Assembly (NCBI GenBank): GCA_964016985.1
Contig: OZ024826.1
Span: 39,969,070 to 40,033,069, forward strand
Reading direction: 5' to 3'
Length of the DNA stretch: 64,000 nucleotides
Source of the DNA: Anodontia alba
Taxonomy: Eukaryota > Mollusca > Bivalvia > Lucinida > Lucinidae
Part shown: positions 13,231-23,149 of the stretch, piece after piece
Layout: every line of letters starts with the position of its first letter
How positions within the stretch are numbered: position 1 is the stretch's first letter
Position numbers and translations under genes: made by a program
The notes under the pieces: model-generated
Told to the model about the DNA's origin: nothing
What the model saw: only the letters and a program-made list of their open reading frames with translations
Database searches by the model: none

Positions 13231-13399
13231 TCTAAACTGAAACCAAATCCAAAGTTAAACTAAAACCTAAACTAAAACCTAAATTAAAACCTAAACCTAA
13301 ACTTAAATCTAAACCTAAGCCAACGCAAAACATAAACATAAACAAATCTAAGCATAAACATAAACCTAATCCTAAACTTAAACCTCGACTTAAGTTTAA

Positions 13400-13980
13400 G
13401 CCTAATAACCGGTGTGACCCTTTAAATTATTTTTGCCCGTGTCACCTGTGCGGCCATAGTGTTTTATTTATTTATTTATTTTTTGTCGTTGTTGTTGTTT
13501 TTTTTTTTTTTGTTTTTTTTTTTTGTTTTTTGGATAGGTTTATCTGAGGTTTTGGTTAGGTAGGTTAGGTCTTCGCCTTTTTTCCGACATAATCATAATA
13601 ATAGCCCGTGTGACCCTTAAACTTATCTTAGCCCGTTGGACCTATATTGCCTTAGTTTTTTGGTTTGGGCGTTAACTCATGCTAAAGTTTTTTGGTTAAG
13701 TAGGTTGGTTCTTTGCTTTATTCGACATATCTTAATAATAGCCCCTGTGACCCTTAAACATACCCTTACCCGTATCATCTGTGTGGCCCTATTTTTTTTT
13801 TTTATTATTATTATTATTATTTTAGTTATTTATTTATTTATTTATTTGGTTTTGGTGGTTACTCACGTTTGAACTTTTCGGTTAGGCAGGTTAGGACTTC
13901 GTTTGTTTTTAACATTATCCTAATAATAGCCCATGTGACCCTTAAACTTATCTTTGCCCGTGTCACCTGCGCGGGCCTAG
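13400..13980 (+). repeat. S satellite array
   Basis: About four S monomers, including long T-rich and ATT-rich tracts (13490-13530 and 13790-13845). A hexamer array (13985-14340) follows and leads into the last M block. Confidence 0.72.
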
Positions 13981-14349
13981 TATTTTCTCTAGTTACTGGC
14001 ATCCAAGTTAAAACCTAGACCTAAACTGAAACCTAAACAAAATTATAACCTTAACTTTAACCTAAACCAAACCTAAACATGAACCAAGCCTAAGCTTAAA
14101 CCTAAGCTTAAACCTAAACCTCGACCTAAACCTAAACCTAAATTTAAACCTTAACTTAAAACTAAACCTAAAGCTTAACTGAAAACTAAACCAAATCTAA
14201 ACTAACCTAAACCTAAACATAACCCAAATCTAAACCAAACCGAAACCTAAGCCTAAGCCTAAACCTAAATCTTAATTTAAACCTTAACTTAAATCTAAAC
14301 TTAAACCTAAACCTATAATCTTTAATTTAAATCTAAACCAGACCATATT

Positions 14350-14482
14350 AAATTATGTTTATTTTTCAGATATCCCTTTCGCTAATTACCTGGCTGTTGT
14401 GAGGAATGTAAAGGAGCCCAACTTTGTGTGTAGCGACTTCTGCGACTAGCGTACCAGACTTAGACCATAAAGATGTAGAGGT

Positions 14483-14525
<43 letters not shown>

Positions 14526-15245
14526 CGTCTCAAACGTCTCTCTCACGCAAGACGCATACACACACGCGTTAAAGTTGACAGGGCTATACTTAATTTTGTT
14601 CACAAAAACATATTCAGTCACCATAGCTCACACATCCCATTACCATACTTATACTTGAAATGAAAATATGAAGGGGTTGACTGCTGGCAATCTGCTATTT
14701 AACAATATCATTATTGTGGATAATGTAGTGTGCATGGGTATTTGGCCAAATAGGTACCATATTTATCTGGTAAAGAAGCAAGAAATTGCGCGCTTCAGAT
14801 GTGAATTAAAATTCTATAAATTTTGAGGAAATTCAACAAAGAACAGATATTGACTTTGCGTGTCAGAAAGAAATTGGTTGAAAGAAAGAAACACGAATTT
14901 TCAATGCTGACAAACTAATATAAGTTAATTTACTTATTTCATTTAGAAAGGAGAATTTTTGTACAAAATAAAATTGATTAGAGAAAAAAAAAATAAACAA
15001 CAAGAAGAGTCATATGTATTGTATATGATTTGTTATCTTTTCTCGTACGCTTTTAGGTGCCGTGTCCACCTCTATTTGTTTAAAAAGCTGTCGCCAATGA
15101 GACCTTCAAAGCATAAGAGTCTGTGAATGAGACAATACCAACCAATACGCTGTCCGAGACGTCTCTTATTGACCATGCCTCATTGAACATTGGGACTGTT
15201 ACGTTAGAACGCCCTCATCAGGCAATAGAAGAGTAAGTAATCGTT
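14350..15245 (+). repeat. Satellite M block, copy 6
   Basis: Last full block before the RT element. It is followed by a hexamer tract (15245-15435) and the first bases of an S monomer, which is interrupted by copy A. Confidence 0.75.
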
Positions 15246-15756
15246 TAAACTAAATCTATACCGAAACCAAATATAAACTTAAACTACAAACCTAAACTTT
15301 AATCTAAACATAAACTTAAACCTAAAACAAACCTAAACCTAAACCAAAGCTAAACATAAACATAAACAAATCTAAACATAAACATAACTCTAATCCTAAA
15401 TTTAAACCTCGACCTAAATTGAAGCCTAATAGACCGTGTTACCCTTAAAAAGGGTAAGAGAAAAGTCTAGGGAGTGCACAATCACAAACCGCAGCCCTTC
15501 ATATACACCAAGAGGAACAGGAAACCGACAAATCAAAACAAGCACAAATCAAAAAAAACGGACGAAAAGCACTATGATTAGCTCTCTCTTCCCGAAGCGA
15601 GATAATCGTAATGCTGAAAGGACTGAAAAACACAAGAACAAAATGACATAAGGTAAAACATAAAACAAATCGCCTCTTAGTATAAACCACAAAGCAACAA
15701 AGAGTAAGACTAACAGCGGGACCACCGCCTTAGAACGGTCTGTTGGGTAAACCATC

Positions 15757-15801
15757 GTGTGTGTGTGTGGGGGGGGGGGGGGCGGGGGCCGGGGGGGGGG
15801 G
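15757..15801. repeat. GT/poly(G) tract inside copy A 3' region
   Basis: A short (GT)n followed by interrupted poly(G). It lies at the same element position where copy C has only CCCCCC (near 32223) and relic E has a poly(C) run (33587-33620), so it is an internal tract that expands. Confidence 0.8.
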
Positions 15802-16071
15802 TTAAAGCACTTTTACAGCTAGCCAACTTCACCCTGGGTCCCGATGCTACTCTCAATACAGAAATACATAAATATTCGGTTCGCATAAAGGCTCCCAACT
15901 CAGTCAATGCATCAAAGCGAAAACATAAAAATCAAATTAATCACTATAATAAACAAAGACGAATACTCATGGCTAATTCTACTGTATGCCAGAGTAAATG
16001 AAAACCAATAGTTGAACCACGGCGGGCCAAGCCAAAGATATATCGTCAAGCCCCAACCCACGAAGAAGCCG

Positions 16072-18387
16072 TCATTGAGTCTGAGGCCCGAACAGCCGAC
16101 GTGCAATTAAAGAGTGAACATTGCCATCAACAATGATTGGGTTGACAACTGGGCATGCAGTCTGCCGCATAATATCCAGTCTATAGCCAATTCTTTTATA
16201 ACGGTTAATAAGTTTTCTGAATTGCTCCGAAAAGTTAGATTTACATACAATTTTTCTAAATCTGTACATTAAGTCACCGTAAAATTCTGGTTCCGATATA
16301 CCTTGTTGCAGAAATGTTTTCAGACTGATGCTATATTTTTCTACCAAGACACGGTGTCTGCGATAAAATTTCGAAAACGCCTTACGAAGTTTAAAATAAC
16401 GATAGCCCTGCCTAAGAAGTTTGGCAGTAAGGCTTTATTGCGGTAGTTAAAGTCATTAAGATTTGAAGAAGCTCTGGCGAATCTAATAAGCTGATATATG
16501 TATACCACATATGAGGTACGCCGGGGGACATCGCCATCAAAAAAAGGGTAATTAACTGCATCAAAATCAAAATCGTCCCGTTTATCATAAATTTGGGTGG
16601 AAACTGTACCATTAGATATACATAGATTCAAATCCAAAAAGGTGCCTCGGTATCGGAAGAATTTGCTCTATTTAATTGGAGTTCTGTATGGTATATGCGG
16701 TCCACCATTTGGTCAAAGTAAATATTGTCAATATTTAATAAATCATCAAGGTATCTTGAAGTTAAATTGAAAGAATCAATAATGTCAGCCTGATTTTCAC
16801 GTGAGAGAGACTTCATGAAATCTCTCTCATAACAAAATAAGAAACAAATCTGCAACAAAAGGAGCACAATTAGTTCCCAAAGGAATACCAATAGTTTGCC
16901 TATAAAGTTTAGTTCCAAATATAATAAAAATATTATCCAAAAGATAAACAAGGGCATCACAGACATTTTGACACGACCATAAATTGTGATTATTGTATAC
17001 ATAGAAGTGAAAAAAAGCACAGTCTTCGTTGCAAGCCAAATATTGAGTATTCTCCTGAATAAAGGTTCGATCATTTAAATCAATAAGTATCTTTTATAAG
17101 ATGATGAGGTAACGTAGTATACAGTGTAGACAAAATCACATGTAGACAATTTAGAAGTCTGAAAAGTTTTTAGATCTAAATTTATTGAGAACATCATTAG
17201 AATTTTTAATTGACCAAAAATAGTTAATTCCGTCCCTTTCGTAAACAGTATCATAGTATCTAATCCAATGTTTTTTAATAGCAGTAAGGCATGAAGTTAG
17301 CAGTTTGGACAAAAATAGTAATCGTACATGAACTAGAATTAGCAATGAAACGTGCTTTATTAGGTCGTTTATGATGTTTCGGTAACCAATGTAACGTAGG
17401 AAGTCTGTTTTGCTTTTCTTTAATACACACTGCAAACTTAGCAGTAATATCGACAGAATGGGTATTAAAAGATCTCTCGTCAGTAGAAATCCGTTCATAT
17501 GTTTTGGTACTACCAAGTTTTTGTATCAGAGTATTGATATAATAAATTCGTCACACAATAACATCATTATTAGCAGCTTTATCAGCTGGAGCTAAAACAT
17601 ACTTCCTATGAAATTCTTGGATGCCTTGTTTCAAATATCGAAACGATAATTTAGGTTTAGGAGGAAGAAGATCAAGGTTATTGGAGTAAAATAACACATG
17701 CTCATCAATGATCTTAAAAAAAAATCTTTAATATCCAATTATTTAAAGCATTAGACTCAACATGCTCTCGTTTACATCAACCCGAACAATAATCATTTAA
17801 AGCACTGGCAATTGTTTCCCGACATTTATTGAAATCAATGTGGGCTGGGAATCTATATTTACCCAGTAAGTATTCTTTATAAATCTATAGCGGGCCGTTA
17901 TATAGCGGACCAACGGTCCGCTATAGATTTATAAAGAATGCTAGCTGGGTAAATATAGATTCCCAGCCCACATTGATTTCAATAAATGTCGGGAAATAAT
18001 TGCCAGTGGTCCTTTTGAAATAACTGAATGGATTCGTGAATCAGTTATAATCTTCAAGTTACCAGTGACAATATGACCCGCGGGTTGATAACAAAATTTA
18101 GAATCTTTACAATCTCAAGAATCAGGGAAACTAGTTTCAATCTCAAGATCAGAAACTAATTTATTGAAATTAAGTACAGTATTATGGATAGGTTTGTTAT
18201 ATTTATAACAAATAATAGGAGATTCCGTGTTTTCGAAATATAAAGGTAAAGCTGATATAACATTATTATCTCGAAATATGCTAGTTAAATCTATGAATTC
18301 AATACCTTTATTAATGAATGGAATTTTGATGAAGCGTCTAATGTGGTTAATTTCTGAATCGATGTAAGGACATGTTGAGTATAACAT
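16072..18387 (-). pseudogene. Broken RT open reading frame of copy A
   Basis: Fragments in several frames together cover the protein: an N-terminal piece (18115-18387, starting MLYSTCPYIDSEI), a middle piece (17151-17516, with LPKHHKR-like and SSC motifs), the RT core (16628-17074, GIPLGTNCAP in one frame and the YLDD box in the other) and the C-terminal part (16072-16637, with the DKRDDFDFD and LIRFARASSNLNDF motifs). At least four frameshifts and a palindromic rearrangement at 17805-18008 break it. Unlike copies B and C it keeps the YLDD catalytic box. It cannot make a full protein as it stands. Confidence 0.75.
17805..18008. repeat. 200-bp palindrome within copy A
   Basis: The sequence running from GGCAATTGTTTCCCGAC to the centre near 17906 returns in reverse complement and ends at CGGGAAATAATTGCC. 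The centre contains AGCGG/CCGCT repeats. The arms consist of the element's own N-terminal coding region plus a few bases not seen in the other copies. This is a fold-back inversion that disrupts the frame. Confidence 0.85.
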
Positions 18388-18390
18388 CTA

Positions 18391-18480
18391 GTAAGGAGTT
18401 TTGATTAGGTTTAAGTTTAGGTCTAGGTTTTAACTTGGATGCCAGTAATCAGGGTTTAGGTTAGAGTTTAGGTTTTTTAC
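18391..18480 (-). repeat. Satellite fragment in inverted orientation
   Basis: The plus strand here reads AGGTTTAAGTTTAGG and ACTTGGATGCCAGTAA. In reverse complement this equals the hexamer array and TTACTGGCATCCAAGTT found at 13990-14030. So the satellite on this side of copy A is flipped relative to 1-15440. Confidence 0.75.
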
Positions 18481-18589
18481 CCAACAAATTCAACCAACAT
18501 ATCTGTACTTCCGTATAGACAAGTTTAAAAGACGACAAACTTATATTGTTTCTTAATTTTTCCTGGAGGTTATTTTTATGAATTTCAAA

Positions 18590-18656
18590 TAAGGACAAAT
18601 AAGAAAAAAATATTTCATAACGTTGTCTGCTGAAAATTTTACCAAGCATCCTAAGC
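18590..18656 (+). mobile_element. Right end of a TTAA foldback MITE (relic)
   Basis: Matches the right end of the family at 50896-51077: AATAAGAAAAAAATATTTC, TCTGCTGAAAATTTTACC and a terminal CTAAGCGTTAA. The left half is absent or too diverged. Confidence 0.5.
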
Positions 18657-18879
18657 GTTAAGGCACTACATGGACAAAGTAACTGCTGACAGCTGATACT
18701 CGATGCATTTTTTCTGGTGCTGAGACTGATTTCACTGACCAGAGGTCTGCTGATGATTCCAATGCATATACTCGTAAGGCGGACGCGGACCGTTTTAATG
18801 TAATTAGGAAGTCATTAAAGATCAATTATTGCACAGCTTCAGTTTGGTGCTGTCAACAACATGTACTTTTTCCACAATT

Positions 18880-18880
<1 letters not shown>

Positions 18881-18913
<33 letters not shown>

Positions 18914-19128
18914 CTTTTTTTTTTTTCACTTATAGCAAGAACAATAATTGTCAGCGTAAACTTTGTACATATCATATATTATAGCAAAGAAAGAAATATG
19001 TCATGAAAACCATGCCAACAGCAAGTTGAAAATCTAAATAAAATCAGAGACTGGGGATCGAACGCTTACATTTTATACAATAAATTGTGCTTTCTATCGC
19101 TCTCGACTTACTGCGCAATCATTAAAAA
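18881..19128 (-). mobile_element. Probable tRNA-derived SINE with poly(A) tail
   Basis: On the minus strand a tRNA-like head has an A-box-like GCGCAGTAAGTCGAGAG and a B-box-like GCGTTCGATCCCC. About 120 bp of unrecognised body follows, then a long A-rich tail (the poly(T) at 18881-18926 on the plus strand). No convincing target-site duplication is seen. It differs from the SINE family at 46837 and 59958. Confidence 0.5.
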
Positions 19129-19179
19129 AAAAACACATTATACCTCTATATGAGCCGGGTCACAGCAATAACTACAATT

Positions 19180-19375
19180 TTGCATGTGCACCCAGCAAAG
19201 ACTCAAATCAGCCTGCGAATGCGCGCAGTCTACCCAGAGTATTTCGATGACCGCATGAAGATGGTGCCAGTCCTCAGCTATCCATAGAACTCACAGCGAA
19301 GACTGATCAGACTGTGCGGATTCCCATGCTGATAAGAGCCTTTGCTGAGCGCACATATGTTATTAGCAACAGCGT
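19180..19375. mobile_element. Inverted-repeat MITE, degenerate
   Basis: Left TGTGCACCCAGCAAAGACTC pairs with right GCCTTTGCTGAGCGCACA, like the ends of the element at 21751-21960. The interior contains a CGCAGTC/GACTGTGCGG type arm pair. It is more decayed than the other copy. Confidence 0.5.
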
Positions 19376-19379
19376 CGCT

Positions 19380-20405
19380 ATGTAGATACCATTGATCTAC
19401 CTCTATTAATTTCTCCATAAACTAGGCTACAATGATAAAAGTCAAAATGAAGTCTTTAACCTGCCACAGTTCTAGGGTCCCAAATCAGATCCAAGTTCCC
19501 GTGTTATGATGTGAGAGCCAAATGAGCCAACAACAGATCCTGGGATTTTCGTGGCCTCTTCATCGATTTGAAAACGCATGACATTACCCGCCATGTGACA
19601 TACCAAAAACTATTCAGGGTCACAAACTGGAATGACCGGTCGACTCTTTGTAGCACCCCACGCAGCCAAATAATTCCCTATAGAACCTTATACTGTCTGG
19701 AATTGTTCTTCTCCAAGAACCTCTTATTGCCTGAAATAAACAGAATAATACACCTTTTTGCCTTGCATTGTATACACCAGCTACTCCTTACACTGTAGTT
19801 TTAGATAAGACTATTTTTCAGGGTACCAAAACTGTGTGACGTCAACAGTAGTGTTTCCAGTCTGTTTTCATTTTATACAATAATTTACGTTGGAAAGCCG
19901 CAGAAAAAAATTCCCTGTTTATAACCCCTTTATGTTATTTATAACTTCGTTATATTAATGACTAAATAAAAACCATTCACATGTCCCCCTATAATGTATA
20001 GTGAAACTAGGGGCGTATTAATGGGCGATGTTTTAACGACTTTTAGTGTTTAAACCATTGTAGACTGAATAAACTACCTCAAACTATATATTGGAACAGT
20101 CCATTTCGATTTTAGGTATATCAGGCTATGTGATTTGCATATTCCTAGAGAAAAAAGGTTGAACTATTTGCAAATAGTGGAGACCTTGATCAGACGCCGC
20201 GTTCTGTGGGGTCTGATCTGGGTCTGCACTGTTTGTCAATTACCCTTTTAGGGGTTTCCAGACTACAATGGATTAAATCCCAATTGAGGTTGTTATTTCT
20301 ATTTTTTTGTACTGAATATATCAGGCTTAATATGCTTTCTGATCCAATCTTCCTCAGTTTCGCTGTATTATATGGTAAAAATGCCATCCATAACTTACAC
20401 AGTTC
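19380..20405. other. No gene recognised
   Basis: Ordinary AT-rich sequence. A short hairpin-arm motif lies near 20195-20230 (CAGACGCCGC and GGTCTGATCTGGGTCTGCAC). The open frames are short and show no recognisable domain. Confidence 0.5.
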
Positions 20406-20408
20406 TAG

Positions 20409-20500
20409 ATAAGAGGGATATCCAGATTATATTTTTCTTATTTCTCTATGAAAACATATTGTGGGTACACATAAGTCTCGCCTTGGATTAGAAGGTAGCC
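20409..20500 (+). mobile_element. Left half of a GTACTCATTAG-type foldback MITE
   Basis: Begins AGATAAGAGGGATATCC and continues TTCTTATTTCTCTATGAAAA and ATTGTGGGTAC, like the left arm of the element at 39535-39723. The palindrome centre and right arm are missing. Confidence 0.55.
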
Positions 20501-20509
20501 TATGATGCC

Positions 20510-21015
20510 GTTGAGAAATGACAAATCTTCCGAATCAGCCTGTGCATCCGCGCAGTCTAAGTAGAGCTTTCCTTGTCCACATGAAGAGATTCTGTATCCT
20601 TGGCTATCCAAAATGCGCTCTGTGAATTCTTATTAGATCTTCAGGTTGACCTGAACCTTCGTTGTCCGGAGTATGTTTTTTTATACTTTAAGGCTCAAAT
20701 GACCAGTCCTTGGCACGCTGGTGTTTGCGGGGTGGGGGTGGGGAAGCACCAGCGCAAGGGTACGCTGTGTTTCTGGTGTGGTTCTTTGCTAGACAGGCCA
20801 AGGATATGGCGTTTTTTACATGTCGTTGCGTTACTGCTGCACTACCCACCGTAGCGATGTCAAATGAATAAACTCGTACTCGCTCTGTCTCTCTCTAAAT
20901 ACACAAATACGTAAATAAATAAATAAATAAGCATGCAGGTTATAGTTTTGCACGTTGGCTATTAAGAATGTACTAAACAGCTATCGAGGCCTAGCACATT
21001 TGACATACGCCTTAT
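20510..21015. other. No gene recognised
   Basis: Contains a partial arm resembling the MITE at 21751 (ATCAGCCTGTGCATCCGCGC) and a short (AAAT)n tract at about 20911-20931. Open frames are short and featureless. Confidence 0.45.
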
Positions 21016-21363
21016 TTAAAGGCTCCATATTCTTCAAAAATAGACATTTTTTATCCAAGAAAGGTTTAATGAATTGATATTTGGTATTAATACGATCATA
21101 AAATGTTGCATTTGACAGCCTGTAAAATTTCAGTTAATCTCACGTTTTTGAACTGAATTGAAATAAGTTTTTATCGGGTTTCTGAATTAATGTTGCATAA
21201 AAAATCATTTAAGTTTTGATCCAGTTCAAGAACGAGCCTAACTGAAATTTTACATGCTGTCAGGTGCCAGATTTTATGATTGCATTAATAATACCATATA
21301 TCAATTTATTAAACCTTTCTTGGGTGATAAAATGTCTATTGTTGAGGAATATGGGGCCTTTAA
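21016..21363. mobile_element. 350-bp TIR MITE (AAAGGCYCCATATTC ends)
   Basis: The left end AAAGGCTCCATATTC and right end GAATATGGGGCCTTT are inverted repeats. The complementarity continues inward: AGACATTTT pairs with AAAATGTCT, and TGTAAAATTTCAGTTA pairs with TAACTGAAATTTTACA. No coding capacity. The flanking TTT/TTAA-like bases do not give a clear target duplication. Confidence 0.75.
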
Positions 21364-21750
21364 CTAATATTCTAGTAACTATTGTCAGTCATGACCATGT
21401 AAAATACAAATTTGTGCAAACAATCACATAGCATCTATGTAGTATCTATTCCTTACATACTTTTCTTTCTATTTACAGAATGCAGAGACGAAGCAATGAA
21501 TATTTGAAATTTCTCTTGTAAATAATAATGATAATAATAACAACAAAATGATAATAATAAAAACATGGTCATTTTTAACATTGCTAAAGCTATAATGTTT
21601 TATTTTCCAAACCCTACTAGATGAGTTGCAAATAGTTTAGACCCTAATCAGACGCCGCATTCTGTGGCATTCTATCTGCGTCTACACTCTGCTCAGGATT
21701 GTCTGTCTGAATATTTAGGAAAGATATGATACAATTGAGCTTGCGCATAA

Positions 21751-21960
21751 CAAAGCCTACAAATGGCATGTGCGCCCAGCGAAGACTCTGATCAGCTTGG
21801 GCATCCGCCCAGTCTGATCAGAGTCTTCGCTGTTCGCATGAAGAAAGCGTGGATCCTAAGCTACCCATTGGGTGTACAGCGAGGACTATGATCAGACTAC
21901 GCGGACGCCTAGGCTGATCTGAGTCTTCGCTTGGCGCACATGCCATTTTGTAGGTTTTGT
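21751..21960. mobile_element. 210-bp TIR MITE (ACAAARCCTAC ends)
   Basis: ACAAAGCCTACAAATGGC at the left pairs with GCCATTTTGTAGGTTTTGT at the right, followed inward by GTGCGCCCAGCGAAGACTC. The interior has a second hairpin with CTGATCAGCTTGGGC and GCCCAGTCTGATCAG. It shares the CTGATC-type arm motif with other families in the window. Confidence 0.8.
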
Positions 21961-22369
21961 CAAGCACTGGCTCATATATGTTAACCTGCATATATCAGTA
22001 AAAAACCCCAAAGCTAGTTTAAATACTAGGCGTCAAACCCTTTCATCCCTGAGTTTCTCAGGTGGGCTCTTCCATCCTTGACTTTGGACATGTCCATTGT
22101 TGCAAATATAGATGTCAGTCCGAAATCAACACAGAATAGCAAATAGTGTAGATCTTGATGAAAGAGCTCGTAACGTCTCATCTCGATCTTCACCGTTTGC
22201 AAAGGTTTCTGTTTTGGTCTTCAGGGCTGAAAGAGTTAACCCATTTATGCCGAGTGGATTCCTCTACCATAACTATTTGGACCGGTCCATTTAGAATAGA
22301 AGGGGTCTCCAGTTAGTGTTTATCATTATAACGTTTTATAGAAATTCTTGTGTCAGCCTTTTATGGTAA

Positions 22370-22495
22370 AAATGCAAAAGCTACTCATTTTTTTCTTCAT
22401 CAAACATATAAGCGTATATGCCATTTAATGATGAAAGTTTTATCGATACGTTAACTAACGACATCGTTAGTTTTGAACAAGTGGGCCTAGACGTC
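22370..22495 (-). mobile_element. Half copy of the GGGCCC-ended MITE
   Basis: Contains GCAAAAGCTACTCATTTTTT, then ATGCCATTTAATGATGAAAG and ACGACATCGTTAGTTTTGAA ending near GTGGGCC. This is the reverse complement of the left half of the element at 22805-23053. Confidence 0.65.
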
Positions 22496-22504
22496 TTAAT
22501 CCTG

Positions 22505-22585
22505 TAGCGTCGACGTGACCGAGCGGTAAGCGCTCCACACTTTAAATCAACTAGTCCTGGGTTTTAATCTAGCTAGAGGCACAGA
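22505..22585 (+). mobile_element. tRNA-like sequence, SINE head or tRNA pseudogene
   Basis: An A-box-like TGACCGAGCGGTAAGCG is followed 40 bp later by a weak B box, CTGGGTTTTAATC. The head resembles a class II (Ser/Leu-like) tRNA in spacing, but acceptor pairing and the B box are too decayed for a functional tRNA. Confidence 0.4.
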
Positions 22586-22689
22586 ATCCAGCACAGAACA
22601 TTTCATGATCATTTTTTCATCGCCTCGATTAGTGTTTAAACAATGTTGGAAGCTACATAAAACACCAAATCATGATCACCTTATTCTGT

Positions 22690-23115
22690 ACCATACTTCC
22701 GCATTTACCCTAAGTATTCAAACAGACAGGCCTGAGCAATCAGTAAAGACCAAGATCAGACGCTACAGAACGTAGCATTTAACCAGGTTTTACACTAATG
22801 ACCAGGGCCCAGTTGTTCAAAACTAACGATGTCGTTAGTTAACATACCGTTAAAACTTTGATCATTAAATATGGCATATACGCTGAAATTTTTGTTGAAA
22901 AAATGTGAGTAGCTTTTGCATTTGCAAAAGCTACTCACGTTTGTTTTTTTTCAGCAAAAATAACTGTAAATTAGATACTGTACTTACTACAGTAGTTAAC
23001 ATTTTGACCACTAACGAGCTCATTAAGCTGACGATGCTTTGAACAATGGGCCCAGCAGTTTATAAAGACGCAGGTAAAATAGAGGTGTTCAAATTTTAGG
23101 ACGTATGGTTAATGG
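22690..23115 (+). mobile_element. ACCCTAAG-ended MITE split by another MITE
   Basis: The left half (22690-22804: TACCCTAAGTATTC, AGACAGGCCTGAGCA, AGATCAGACGC) and right half (23054-23115: AGCAGTTTATAAAGAC, GTTCAAATTTTAGGAC) belong to the same family as 47827-48041. The GGGCCC-ended element interrupts them. Confidence 0.6.
22805..23053. mobile_element. 250-bp MITE with GGGCCCAGTTGTTCAAA ends
   Basis: The left terminus GGGCCCAGTTGTTCAAA pairs with the right TTTGAACAATGGGCCC. A central palindrome GAGTAGCTTTTGCA/TGCAAAAGCTACTC is flanked by TTTTTC and GAAAAA tracts. Another copy is at 53135-53375. No ORF. Confidence 0.8.
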
Positions 23116-23149
23116 GTGTTAAAAACATTTGTTCAAATTGGACTAATAG

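Larger units (their letters stand above)
1..15440 (+). repeat. Composite higher-order satellite array
   Basis: The whole stretch is built from three recurring modules: CCTAAA-like hexamer arrays (H), a monomer of about 130-145 bp (S) and a longer block with a CT microsatellite (M). M blocks begin near 755, 1700, 7000, 9700, 12310 and 14350, so the full M-H-S unit is about 2.0-2.7 kb on the right and a shorter M-H unit of about 0.95 kb on the left. All modules lie in one orientation. No credible gene is present; open frames here are made of low-complexity T- or A-rich tracts and satellite monomers. The array may be subtelomeric or pericentromeric, but the window cannot show which. Confidence 0.85.
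15446..18390 (-). mobile_element. RT retroelement copy A (Penelope-like or related)
   Basis: Read on the minus strand, this copy contains an N-terminal region, the RT core and about 600 bp of 3' non-coding sequence. The same 3' region occurs on the plus strand at 31957-32540 (copy C), which fixes the 3' end near 15446 at a CTTTTCTCTTACC motif. It lies within the satellite. No GIY-YIG or other endonuclease domain is recognisable after the RT. The RT core recalls Penelope-like elements, but family assignment is by resemblance only. Confidence 0.7.
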
